Of a DNA stretch of 64,000 bases, positions 35,278 through 44,015 are shown piece by piece. How positions within the stretch are numbered: position 1 is the stretch's first letter; every line of letters starts with the position of its first letter. The stretch is taken from positions 186,001-250,000 of the forward strand of contig CANLVD010000002.1 of NCBI GenBank assembly GCA_947494445.1. The letters run 5' to 3'. Under the pieces are notes generated by a model. The model was not told the origin of the DNA. It saw nothing but the letters and a program-made list of their open reading frames with translations, and did no database searches. The DNA comes from an uncultured Paracoccaceae bacterium. GTDB taxonomy: Bacteria; Pseudomonadota; Alphaproteobacteria; Rhodobacterales; Rhodobacteraceae. Made by a program: the position numbers and the translations under genes.

Positions 35278-35805
35278 ATGCATCCTATCATTTATGATGT
35301 TGCCGTCTCTCTTGACGGCTATATCAGCGGTCCCTGCGGCGACATCTCCGGTTTTGCCCATGAAGGCGAGGTCGTGGATGACTATCGTCAACGGTTATCG
35401 ACCTATCATACTGCGATCATGGGGCGGTCGACTTATCAGTTCGGCTATAAATTCGGGATGGCTCCCGGCCAAAACCCGTATCCCCACATGAACACAATTG
35501 TCGTCTCTGCCAGCATGGACCAACCGGACACGTGTGAGATCACGCTTCAAAGGCAGCTTGATGAGCGCACGATCGCCACGCTTAAAGAGCAGACAGGCGG
35601 CCCGATCTACCTGTGTGGAGGCGGCAGTTTTGCTGGCGCTCTGCTTCAAATGGGCTTGATCGACCGTATCATCCTAAAGCGTGCACCGATTGTTCTGGGG
35701 GGCGGAGTTTCGTTGTTTGGACAGTCGAACCAAACTGGAAAACTTCGCAGGGTGTCGACCGAGCCCTATGACAACGGATATCAGCTGGAACAGTTTGTCG
35801 TCTGA
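35278..35805 (+). CDS. Dihydrofolate reductase family protein (RibD C-terminal-like)
   Basis: 175 residues. YDVAVSLDGYISGPCGD, AIMGRSTYQFGYKFG and the nucleotide-binding IYLCGGGSFAGALLQMGLID place it in the RibD_C/DHFR-like fold. Family members reduce pteridines or deaminated flavin precursors with NADPH, but free-standing ones such as this (YyaP/YwjB type) mostly have no assigned substrate. AAAGGAGCACAGG precedes the ATG. It is isolated and followed by a bidirectional terminator. Confidence 0.85.
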   Translation: MHPIIYDVAVSLDGYISGPCGDISGFAHEGEVVDDYRQRLSTYHTAIMGRSTYQFGYKFGMAPGQNPYPHMNTIVVSASMDQPDTCEITLQRQLDERTIATLKEQTGGPIYLCGGGSFAGALLQMGLIDRIILKRAPIVLGGGVSLFGQSNQTGKLRRVSTEPYDNGYQLEQFVV

Positions 35806-35857
35806 GGTTCATTGCCGTCGCGCCAAACAGCACTTGGTGCAGCGGCACACCAAAAAA

Positions 35858-35879
35858 AACGGGCGCCGAAGCGCCCGTT
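35858..35879. terminator. Bidirectional terminator between the DHFR-like and ABC genes
   Basis: AACGGGCGC (35858-35866) and GCGCCCGTT (35871-35879) make a perfect nine-base-pair stem with loop CGAA. Eight A residues on the left give a leftward T-run, serving the ABC operon ending at 35904. Confidence 0.87.
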
Positions 35880-35903
35880 CTTGTTTGTTTAATTGGCCTG
35901 AAA

Positions 35904-37448
35904 TCAGGCGAAGGACCAACGCTCGGTGATGCGCGAGCTGTCCATCTGCCACAGGTTGCCGATCACGTCCGGGCGCGCCAGCTTTGTGGAATGGGCATCA
36001 ACATAGTTGGCGTACATCGGCACGATGGTGCCACCGTCTTCCTTGGTCAGTTGCTGCATCTCGCGATACATGTCGCGGCGCTTGCCGCTGTCCAATTCGG
36101 CGCGGGCTTCCAGCAGAAGCGCGTTGAAACGCTCGTTCTCCCAGTAGCTGTCGTTCCAAGGCACGCCCTTCTCGTAGGCGGTCGAGAACATCCAGTCTTC
36201 AGTCGCACGGCCCGACCAGTAGCAGGCACAGAATGGCTTTTTCAGCCAGACGTTCGACCAGTAGCCATCGGCCGGCTCACGCACGACTTCGATGTTGATA
36301 CCAGCGTCCTTGGCAGATGCCTGGAAAAGCTGGGCGGCATCGACCGCGCCCGAGAAGGCCGCGTCAGAGGCCGACAGAGCCACATCAAGGCTGTCGAGAC
36401 CGGCTTTCTTCAGAAGCGACTTGGCACGGTCAGGATCATAGGTCGCCTGCTCAAGATCATCGGCGAAATACTGGTTTGCCGGGCCGATCGGGTGGTCATT
36501 ACCAACAGCGCCATGACCCAGCAGGATCTTGTCGACCAGTTCCTGACGGTTGATGCCGTATTTCAGCGCCTGACGCACGTTTACGTCATTGAAAGGTGCC
36601 GTGTTGGTGTGCATCGGGAAGGTGTAGTGCTGGTTGCCTGTCACCTCGAAGACCTCGGTGCGCGGATTGCGCCGCACAAGGCTTTCGGTCTTGAAGTCCA
36701 CGCGGTTGATCGCATCGACCTGATCGGTCATCAGCGCGTTCATCCGGGCAGAACTGTCGTTGATCGCAATCGCTTCAACGGCATCGAAGAAACCTGCGTC
36801 CGTCTTGTAGTGATCGGCATAGCGGCTGACCAGTGCGCGTACGCCCGGCTCGAAGCTTTCGACCTTGTAAAGGCCGGTGCCGATGCCATTGGCCATCGCC
36901 TCTTCGACCTGACCGGCTGGATACATCAGCAAGTGGTAGTCCGACATCAGGAACGGGAAGTCGGCGTTGCCTGAGGCCAGCGTGAACTGCACCTGCAGAT
37001 CGCCCAGCTTCTTCATCTCGGTGATCGCAGACACAATCGGCTTGGCCGCAGATTTTGCGCCTTCTGCCGTGTGCAGTTGCAGGCTTTCGATCACATCGTC
37101 TGCACCAAATGGCTTGCCGTTGTGGAAGGTTACACCCTGACGCAGGTTGAAGGTCCAGACCTTTGCATCTGGCGATGCTTCCCAGCTTTCTGCCAGTTCG
37201 CCCTTCAGCGTGCCATCGGCGGCAACTTCGGTCAGGCAGTCAAAGACCGTACCATGGCCCAGAATGATCATGAAGCTGTCGGAATGGGTCCGGCCATCCC
37301 AGCTGTCGGATGTGTTTGCGCCAGCCAAACCCAGACGGAACGTCCCGCCGGATTTCGGTTGTGCACGCAGTGGCGCACCTGTTGCCGCCAAAAGACCGGC
37401 GGCTGCGCCGGATTTCAGCAGGCCGCGCCTGTCGAGTGAAAATGACAT
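35904..37448 (-). CDS. ABC transporter substrate-binding protein, family 5 (peptide/opine type)
   Basis: 514 residues. The head MSFSLDRRGLLKSGAAAGLL is a twin-arginine signal (RRGLLK), so export is probably through Tat. LAESWEASPDAKVWTFNLRQ, VTFHNGKPFGADDV and VRQALKYGINRQELVDKIL are characteristic of the SBP_bac_5 family of dipeptide, nickel and opine importers. It is the last gene of permease, permease, ATPase, binding protein. The ligand is unknown. The 90 bases from the ATPase gene may hold a processing site. Confidence 0.92.
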   Translation of the reverse strand: MSFSLDRRGLLKSGAAAGLLAATGAPLRAQPKSGGTFRLGLAGANTSDSWDGRTHSDSFMIILGHGTVFDCLTEVAADGTLKGELAESWEASPDAKVWTFNLRQGVTFHNGKPFGADDVIESLQLHTAEGAKSAAKPIVSAITEMKKLGDLQVQFTLASGNADFPFLMSDYHLLMYPAGQVEEAMANGIGTGLYKVESFEPGVRALVSRYADHYKTDAGFFDAVEAIAINDSSARMNALMTDQVDAINRVDFKTESLVRRNPRTEVFEVTGNQHYTFPMHTNTAPFNDVNVRQALKYGINRQELVDKILLGHGAVGNDHPIGPANQYFADDLEQATYDPDRAKSLLKKAGLDSLDVALSASDAAFSGAVDAAQLFQASAKDAGINIEVVREPADGYWSNVWLKKPFCACYWSGRATEDWMFSTAYEKGVPWNDSYWENERFNALLLEARAELDSGKRRDMYREMQQLTKEDGGTIVPMYANYVDAHSTKLARPDVIGNLWQMDSSRITERWSFA

Positions 37449-37537
37449 GTATACTCTCCCTGTTTTGTCCCGGATGCGACATCCGGTCTGTCATCATAGC
37501 ACCACAGCCCACCGGGCCATGGCAAGTCACGACTGGG

Positions 37538-39199
37538 TCAGATGCGGGCAGCCGCAGCATCCCCAAGATTTTCAACGCCCCGTTCTTTCAGCAGATTTGT
37601 CAGCCAATCCGGGTCCATCTCCGGGACCGAACTGAGCAAAAGATCAGTATAAGGGTGGTGTGGAGGCTGGAACATCTGTTCCTTCTCGCCCTGCTCTACC
37701 ACCTTGCCCTGTTTCATCACCACCACCTCATCCGCGATGGAGCGCACTGTCGCCAGATCATGTGTGATGAACATATAGGCCAGATCAAGATCCCGTTGCA
37801 GCTTGTCGAGAAGTTTGAGAATGCCCTCGGCTACCAACTGATCAAGCGCGGAGGTCACCTCGTCACAGATGATGAACTTCGGCTCGGCCGCGAGCGCACG
37901 CGCAATCCCGATGCGTTGTTTCTGACCGCCTGACAGCTCGGTTGGCAGCCGGTTGTAATAATCCGCCGGGTCCAGTTCGATCTGCTCCAGCAGCGCCTCG
38001 ACCCGCTTGCGCCGGTCATTGCCGGTCAGGCCGGTGTAGAATTGTACGGGGCGTCCGATGATCTCGGATATCCGAACCTTGGGATTGAGCGCTGTGTCAG
38101 CCATCTGATAGATCATCTGGGCCTGACGAAGCTGTTCGCGGTTACGCTTGCGGTAATTGGCGGGCAACGGTTCGCCATCTGCAAGGATCTGACCCTTCGT
38201 TGGCGGCAAAAGCCCAGTGATGCAGCGCGCGGTTGTCGATTTGCCCGACCCGCTTTCGCCCACGACCGCCACAGTGCGCCCGCGATAGATGTTGAAATTC
38301 ACGTCGAACAGCACCGGGACCACACCATAGGCAGCCGAGACGTTGTTGACGCTGATCACCGGTGTCTCACCCGATGGCACTGGCGGCTTGGGCGGTGGTG
38401 AGAAGCTGCGCACGGCCCAGAGCGACTTTGTGTAGTCCTCTTTCGGTGCACTCAGCATCGTGCGGGTGTCGGCGGCCTCGACCTCATCACCTTTCAACAA
38501 CACCTTGATGGTGTCCGCCATCTGCGCGACCACAGCAAGGTCATGGGTGATGTAGATTGCGGCGGTGTTGAACTGTTCGACGATATCACGGATTGCTGCC
38601 AGAACCTCGATCTGAGTGGTCACGTCAAGGGCGGTTGTCGGCTCATCGAAGATGATCAGATCAGGACGGCAGGACATGGCCATGGCTGTCATGGCACGCT
38701 GTAACTGCCCGCCCGAGACCTGATGCGGATAACGAAACCCGATGTTTTCGGGATCGGGCAAGCGCAGCCGCTCGTAAAGCGCCATGGCGTCTTCCTGACT
38801 TTCCTTGGTGGAGGACACGCCGTGGATCATCGGTGCTTCCGTGTGCTGATCAATCAGGCGGTGGGCGGGATTGAATGATGCTGCCGCTGACTGCGCCACA
38901 TAGGCAATCCGCTTGCCCAGCAGGCCGCGCTTCACCCCAGCGGATGCATTGCGCAGATCAATGCCATCAAACTCGATGGTGCCATCCGAGATTCGGCACC
39001 CATCGCGGGTGAACCCCATGGCCGCCAGACCGATGGTGGACTTGCCCGCGCCGGATTCACCGATCAGCCCCATCACCTCGCCCCGGTGCAGATCAAGATC
39101 GACACCATGGACGATCTCGTTCCATGTATCCTCGGACCGGCCTTCGATCTTCAGGCCACGGATTTTGATAAGAAGCTCCTGGTCAGTCATCGCGCTCAT
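37538..39199 (-). CDS. ABC transporter ATPase with two nucleotide-binding domains (DppD-DppF fusion type)
   Basis: 553 residues from the ATG at 39199, which overlaps the permease stop as ATGA. GAAGGA directly abuts that codon and fits the ATG at 39190 better. Two full ATPase domains are seen: Walker A IGESGAGKSTIGLAA with signature VSGGQLQRAM, and Walker A VGESGSGKSTTARC with LSGGQKQRIG. Both Walker B motifs (IFDEPT and ICDEVT) are intact. The fusion replaces separate DppD and DppF subunits and energises the peptide-type importer encoded around it. Confidence 0.93.
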   Translation of the reverse strand: MSAMTDQELLIKIRGLKIEGRSEDTWNEIVHGVDLDLHRGEVMGLIGESGAGKSTIGLAAMGFTRDGCRISDGTIEFDGIDLRNASAGVKRGLLGKRIAYVAQSAAASFNPAHRLIDQHTEAPMIHGVSSTKESQEDAMALYERLRLPDPENIGFRYPHQVSGGQLQRAMTAMAMSCRPDLIIFDEPTTALDVTTQIEVLAAIRDIVEQFNTAAIYITHDLAVVAQMADTIKVLLKGDEVEAADTRTMLSAPKEDYTKSLWAVRSFSPPPKPPVPSGETPVISVNNVSAAYGVVPVLFDVNFNIYRGRTVAVVGESGSGKSTTARCITGLLPPTKGQILADGEPLPANYRKRNREQLRQAQMIYQMADTALNPKVRISEIIGRPVQFYTGLTGNDRRKRVEALLEQIELDPADYYNRLPTELSGGQKQRIGIARALAAEPKFIICDEVTSALDQLVAEGILKLLDKLQRDLDLAYMFITHDLATVRSIADEVVVMKQGKVVEQGEKEQMFQPPHHPYTDLLLSSVPEMDPDWLTNLLKERGVENLGDAAAARI

Positions 39200-40131
39200 T
39201 CCTTCAATCCGCTGGATTTGTGCAGCATCCAGTCCACCACGAAATTCACACTGACTGTCAGCAAGGCAATCGCGCCAGCAGGCATCAGCGGCAGCGAGGC
39301 GATCAGAAGATCGAAGCTGGCAAAGTTGATGAACTGGCTGAGGTCGCGCACCATCGTGCCCCAATCAGCCAGCGGAGGCTGAATGCCGAGACCAAGGAAG
39401 CTGAGCGAGGCGATCAGCAGGAACACGAAACAGAACCGCAAGCCGAACTCGGCAATCAACGGCGCCGTCGCATTGGGCAGGATTTCCCGGAAGATCAGAT
39501 AGGGCAGACGCTCACCGCGCAACTGGGCAGCCTCGATATAATCCATAACCACGATGTTGACCGCGACCGCGCGCGCCAGCCGGAAAACACGGGTGCTGTC
39601 GAGGACTGCAATCACGAGGATCATGTTGATCGTCGACTGTCCGAAAATAGTGATCAGGAGCAGCGCAAAGATCAGCTGTGGAATGGCCATCAGCGCATCC
39701 ACGGTGCGGCTGAGCAACTGATCCAGCCAGCCACCAACTGTGGCCGCAAGGAACCCCATCATGGCCCCCAGAAGGAACGCCAGGACCGTTGTGACAAATG
39801 CGATGCCAATGGTGTTGCGCCCGCCATAGATCAGGCGGGTCAGCAGATCACGACCGATCTGGTCCGTGCCCAGCAGAAAGCGTGGATCATCCCCGGGCAA
39901 GGCATTGAACTTATCAAACACCTCTGCTTCGCCATATGGAGCGAACACCGGCGAGAATACCGCCAGAACAACATAGCACAGGATCATCAGAAGCCCGAAA
40001 CTGGCCGTCAGCGGCATGGACGACATCAGGAGCGATCCCTGTCGGGGAAGGGCCGAGACAAGAATGAACCGGAACATCCAGGCCGCGGCAGCAGCAACGA
40101 CAAAAACGAGAGCGATATAAAGCCAAATCAT
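39196..40131 (-). CDS. ABC transporter permease, DppC type
   Basis: 311 residues. The DppC-like pattern is clear: FLLGTDQIGRDLLTRLIYGG at the first extracellular turn (only this core quoted), then the EAA segment DYIEAAQLRGERLPYLIFRE (about residues 196-215). The extra N-terminal helix and the linker (about 1-45) are longer than in E. coli DppC. It overlaps the ATPase gene by four bases and starts 12 bases after the DppB-type gene. Confidence 0.92.
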   Translation of the reverse strand: MIWLYIALVFVVAAAAAWMFRFILVSALPRQGSLLMSSMPLTASFGLLMILCYVVLAVFSPVFAPYGEAEVFDKFNALPGDDPRFLLGTDQIGRDLLTRLIYGGRNTIGIAFVTTVLAFLLGAMMGFLAATVGGWLDQLLSRTVDALMAIPQLIFALLLITIFGQSTINMILVIAVLDSTRVFRLARAVAVNIVVMDYIEAAQLRGERLPYLIFREILPNATAPLIAEFGLRFCFVFLLIASLSFLGLGIQPPLADWGTMVRDLSQFINFASFDLLIASLPLMPAGAIALLTVSVNFVVDWMLHKSSGLKE

Positions 40132-40143
40132 GTCAACCGCCCC

Positions 40144-41112
40144 TTACTTCGGATGCCGCAAGCGCGGGTTGGTGATGATCGACAACACATCTGCCGTCAG
40201 GTTCAAAAGGATGTAGGTCGCTGCAAATATCAGGCAGCAGGCCTGCACGATCGGAATGTCGCGGATTTTCACACTGTCCACGAACAACTGCCCGACGCCG
40301 GGATAGACGAAGACAACCTCGACCACGACCACACCGGTGATCAGATAGGCCAGGTTCAGCGCAATCACGTTGATGATCGGGGCCAGCGCGTTGGGCAGCG
40401 CGTGGCGAACGATCACCCGCGCTGGAGAGACCCCCTTGAGGCGCGCCATCTCGATATAGGGAGAGGCCAGAAGATTGATGATCGCCGCGCGTGTCATCCG
40501 CATCATATGTGCCGTCACCACCAGCGTCAGCGTCAGCGCCGGCAGCATTGTTCGGTCAAGCCGGGTCCAGAAATCAAGATCGGACGAGATGTTCGACAGC
40601 GACGGGAACACCGGATTCATCACTGCCAGAAACAGGATCAGGATGTAGGCCACGAAAAACTCGGGCGACGAGATCGAGGTCAGCGTCGTCATGTTGGCGA
40701 CCTTGTCGAAGATCGAATTGCGGTAAAGTGCGGCCAGAACCCCGATCACCAACGCCAAAGGCACCGCGATGCAGGCTGCAACCAGCGCCAGGAAGAGCGT
40801 GTTCCCGAAGCGGGGTGCAAGCTGTTCCGCGACCGATCTCTGATTGCCGAAAGACACGCCAAAATCGCCCTGAACCGCGCTGCCCAGCCAATCGAAATAG
40901 CGGGTGACCGGTGTGCGATCGAGGCCAAGTTCCTGCCGGATGGCGGCAACTGCCTCGGGCGTAGCGCCCTGTCCAAGAATTTCTTCTGCGAAATCACCGG
41001 GCAGCAATTCGACCGCCCCAAAAATGATCAGTGATACGACAAAGAGCGTGACCGCTCCAAGCGCAAGTCGTTTTGCCACAAGGCTCAAAAGCCCTGCTCC
41101 GAAGCTTGACAC
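40144..41112 (-). CDS. ABC transporter permease, DppB type
   Basis: 322 residues from a GTG at 41112 with AGGGGA seven bases upstream. The longer frame would start at TTG 41187 and add a polar head. ELLPGDFAEEILGQGATPEA is the DppB-like extracellular segment. The EAA motif MARLKGVSPARVIVRHALPN lies near residue 220. It is the first gene of the operon. A 208-base gap separates it from the divergent receiver-domain gene. Confidence 0.9.
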   Translation of the reverse strand: MSSFGAGLLSLVAKRLALGAVTLFVVSLIIFGAVELLPGDFAEEILGQGATPEAVAAIRQELGLDRTPVTRYFDWLGSAVQGDFGVSFGNQRSVAEQLAPRFGNTLFLALVAACIAVPLALVIGVLAALYRNSIFDKVANMTTLTSISSPEFFVAYILILFLAVMNPVFPSLSNISSDLDFWTRLDRTMLPALTLTLVVTAHMMRMTRAAIINLLASPYIEMARLKGVSPARVIVRHALPNALAPIINVIALNLAYLITGVVVVEVVFVYPGVGQLFVDSVKIRDIPIVQACCLIFAATYILLNLTADVLSIITNPRLRHPK

Positions 41113-41395
41113 TATATTTCCCCTGTCGAAAACGCTTGAATGCGTCAGTTTTTTTGATGTCTTCACGCTAGGAGCGTGCTTTGCCAACTGTCAACCGCAA
41201 GTCCAGTCCAAATCCACATTTTAACTGAACTGGACTCATTGAACTGCCCGACTGCACCTGAATTAAGCTCTCAGGTCTCAACTGATGGAACCAAGGTTGC
41301 ACGGAGACACGAGAAAGCATGGTTGAAGCGCGTTAACCAAAAATACGCACTTTGTCGGTGAACTGGTCAAAACCACCTTTGAAAAGGATGAGATC

Positions 41396-42196
41396 ATGTT
41401 GCCGCGACTGTCCATGTTTTCCCGCAAGGATGCCCCTTATCAGGATCTGGATCCCGGGCAGGAACGCCGCACCTTCGTGGCAACCCTGAATGACGCGCTG
41501 GGGGAAATCGCTCCTTTGGGAGAGCGGCACAAAATGCTGTCGCTCAAGGCCGGGGACCTGCAACGCCTGCGCCAGATCGTGTCGGCCATTGGGGCAGATG
41601 CAAAAGTACTCGGATTGCAAAAACTGGCGCTTCGGTCCTTCGCGCTGGAATTTCGCATCGATCAGGTTCAGGACAATCGCCAAGCCGTGCAGAGCACTGA
41701 CTTTCGCGACACGTTCTACTATTTTCTCGATGTTGCCCGTCAAACCGCAGCGCAGTTTGAAAACGAAGGGCTGGTATCGCTGCGTGAACGGGGCCCGGAC
41801 CGGCAAACCGGCTGGCATATTCTGGTCGTTGACGCGTCCACCTGGGCTGCAGATTTTGCCCGGGCCGCTCTTGGCACGTCTTGCCAGATTTCCCACGCTC
41901 AGGATGGCAGCAGCGCGTTCGATACCATGCAGGCCTTTCGCCCGGACCTGATCCTTTTGGATCCCTCACTTGATGACATCACCGGGCAGGAGTTTCTGGA
42001 AACCTTGAGCGAAACACCGCACACGGCCACGGTCCCGGTCATCGTGGTGTCCACTGACACCAGCACCGAGGCTGCCGTGTCGGCGCTGGTCAACGGTGCG
42101 GTGGATTTTGTGTCAAAAGGCCTGATGCCGGAGGATTTTCAGACCCGTGTTCTGTCGATCCTGAATTCGGGGCGTCAACGTCTGCATCACAACTGA
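41396..42196 (+). CDS. Receiver-domain protein with an unassigned N-terminal half
   Basis: 266 residues. The C-terminal receiver (about 140-262) has ILVVDAS, the phosphorylatable Asp189 in LILLDPSLDD, Ser in VIVVST and Lys241 in FVSKG. The usual acidic neighbour after Asp146 is Ala147, so metal binding may be weakened. The N-terminal 135 residues are helical and not recognised; there is no output DNA-binding domain and no histidine kinase nearby. AAAAGGATG precedes the ATG. It may act by protein contact in a phosphorelay. Confidence 0.75.
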   Translation: MLPRLSMFSRKDAPYQDLDPGQERRTFVATLNDALGEIAPLGERHKMLSLKAGDLQRLRQIVSAIGADAKVLGLQKLALRSFALEFRIDQVQDNRQAVQSTDFRDTFYYFLDVARQTAAQFENEGLVSLRERGPDRQTGWHILVVDASTWAADFARAALGTSCQISHAQDGSSAFDTMQAFRPDLILLDPSLDDITGQEFLETLSETPHTATVPVIVVSTDTSTEAAVSALVNGAVDFVSKGLMPEDFQTRVLSILNSGRQRLHHN

Positions 42197-42320
42197 CCGA
42201 CACGGATCGGCCAGCAGACCTCACTATCCTGCGGGCGTCACTGTGGTCGGACTTGCAAAACCGGGCGCGGTTCTGCTTAGTCGCGGCTGACCGAAACCCA
42301 AGGCAAGGGCGTCCTGAAGT

Positions 42321-43931
42321 ATGGCCATCGTCTCTGAAAAGGCCCGGCTCGTGTATTTTCCCACACCGGGTCAGGACGCCAATGAGCTCAAGAAAGAGCT
42401 TCACGCGATATTCCACGACGGCAAACCCAGCCGCCGCCCCCCCGGACTTTCGAACTGGAAGGGATGGCGAACCCTGCCCTACAAGGGTGAACTGGACCAT
42501 ATCGAACCGAATTACACGTCCGTTGCCTTTCTCACGCACCCTGTAGATCAGGTTGTTCAAGCATGGGCCCATCACGCCCTGTCAAAGCAATTCCACAAGA
42601 ATTCCGAGGCAGACACGATCGAGGCGGCAGGCCTGACCCTCAACCCAACCCTGATCACCTATCTCCAACAGTTCGAGCGCTATCGAAAAGCCTCTGCAAC
42701 GATCCGCCAGGCCACTGAACCGGCAGATCTGTTTCTGGGTGAAGACCTGTCACGATATGACCACATCTTCACCGTGGACGAGCTTCTGAAGGCGCAGGAT
42801 TTCTTCTATGACCGGGCGGGCATCAGCTTGCGCCCTGCGGGGCCAATCATCCGCTCGGAAACGAACCGCGTGCACATCACGCAGCAGGCCGTGAACCTGC
42901 TCCGGGAGATCACAGCACCCCAGCTTGCCCGGTTGAAAAACCATCTGACCTTTGAGGACAGCGTTTTCACCCAACGCCCCTTCCTGTCAGACGTGCGCTA
43001 CAGCGACGAAATGCCAACTCATGGCAAGTGTTCCGCTCCAAGAGCCGAGAAACTTTACCTCGCAACCATGCTGAAGGAAGAACCGGCACTGGTGCACCGA
43101 TTTGTTGATCACTACTGCGATCTCGGCTTTACGCGTCTTTACATGTATTTCGATGATCCCGCCGATCCGATGATTGCCCATTACGCAGATCATCCAGTGG
43201 TCGAGCCGATCGCCTGTGATGATGCCTTTTGGGAAGGCCACAACCGCAAGAACGCGTTGGAAGCCCGCCAGAAAATCATCTTCAAACACGCTTATGCAAG
43301 ACACAGCGATGGCTGGATGATGTTCTGCGATGCCGATGAGTTCTTGTGGAGCGAACGGCCTTTGCCCGATCTTTTGGCTGCCGCCCCACCCGAGCAGCGC
43401 ACGATCCGCGCCTCCTCACGCGAGCCGGTCTGGCGCGAAGGCTCAGACATCCGCACCCCTTTCAGTGCCGATCTGCTGCGCATCCCGATCTGGGGGTCCC
43501 GCTGGCGCGATCTGGGACCCATGCTCTATGGCGATCAGGGCGGGATTTTCAGTTGGAACATGGTCAGCCACATCTCGGGCAAATACATGGTGCGCTGCGG
43601 ACTTGAGGTCGATGTTCTGTCCACCCATGTGGTCTATTTCACCGATGGCAAACAAAGCGACACGGCGATTGTGCAAGGCGGGGTAAAGGCTGAACTGATC
43701 CACTATGATGCCCTGTGCTTCGATCATTGGTGTTCAAAGCTGGATCGCCGCCTCGTGCCGGGCCATTCCTATGCCGGTCAATCGAATGCCCGGCGCGCGC
43801 AGGTCAAACGCTATGCACGATCAACACAAGACCAGCGTGAGACCATGTTTCGCGAATTGTACTGCCTGAATGATGAGCAGTTGAACCTGCTTGCCTATCA
43901 CCAGTCGGTCAGTCAGTTGAAAGCGTTCTGA
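42321..43931 (+). CDS. Two-domain protein: sulfotransferase-like part plus family 2/92 glycosyltransferase
   Basis: 536 residues. The C-terminal half (about 240-520) is a glycosyltransferase of the Glyco_tranf_2_4 kind: LATMLKEEPALVHRFVDHY at the start, and the DxD metal site D337-A-D339 in MMFCDADEFLW. The N-terminal half (about 1-215) resembles sulfotransferases (VAFLTHPVDQVVQAWAHHA), but its PAPS loop is replaced by YFPTPGQDAN, so activity is doubtful. No signal peptide. It probably modifies a surface polysaccharide; no polysaccharide cluster is adjacent. Confidence 0.7.
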   Translation: MAIVSEKARLVYFPTPGQDANELKKELHAIFHDGKPSRRPPGLSNWKGWRTLPYKGELDHIEPNYTSVAFLTHPVDQVVQAWAHHALSKQFHKNSEADTIEAAGLTLNPTLITYLQQFERYRKASATIRQATEPADLFLGEDLSRYDHIFTVDELLKAQDFFYDRAGISLRPAGPIIRSETNRVHITQQAVNLLREITAPQLARLKNHLTFEDSVFTQRPFLSDVRYSDEMPTHGKCSAPRAEKLYLATMLKEEPALVHRFVDHYCDLGFTRLYMYFDDPADPMIAHYADHPVVEPIACDDAFWEGHNRKNALEARQKIIFKHAYARHSDGWMMFCDADEFLWSERPLPDLLAAAPPEQRTIRASSREPVWREGSDIRTPFSADLLRIPIWGSRWRDLGPMLYGDQGGIFSWNMVSHISGKYMVRCGLEVDVLSTHVVYFTDGKQSDTAIVQGGVKAELIHYDALCFDHWCSKLDRRLVPGHSYAGQSNARRAQVKRYARSTQDQRETMFRELYCLNDEQLNLLAYHQSVSQLKAF

Positions 43932-44015
43932 TCCCGACATCTTTTTGTCGCTTCCAGCAATAATGTCTGACATTTAAAATTCTAGCTTCCCGCAAACTCA
44001 GCAGGAGGTTTTTGC

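Noticed and set aside
39220-41034. A 604-codon open frame on the plus strand opposite the DppB/DppC-type permease genes, rich in Gln, His, Arg and Asp
   Set aside because: It is antisense to two clear permease genes, its composition follows from their hydrophobic codons, and it has no recognisable domain or ribosome site.
43932-44015. CGACA/TGTCG inverted repeat before dmdA considered as a terminator
   Set aside because: Only a five-base-pair stem with a T-rich loop; too weak to call.
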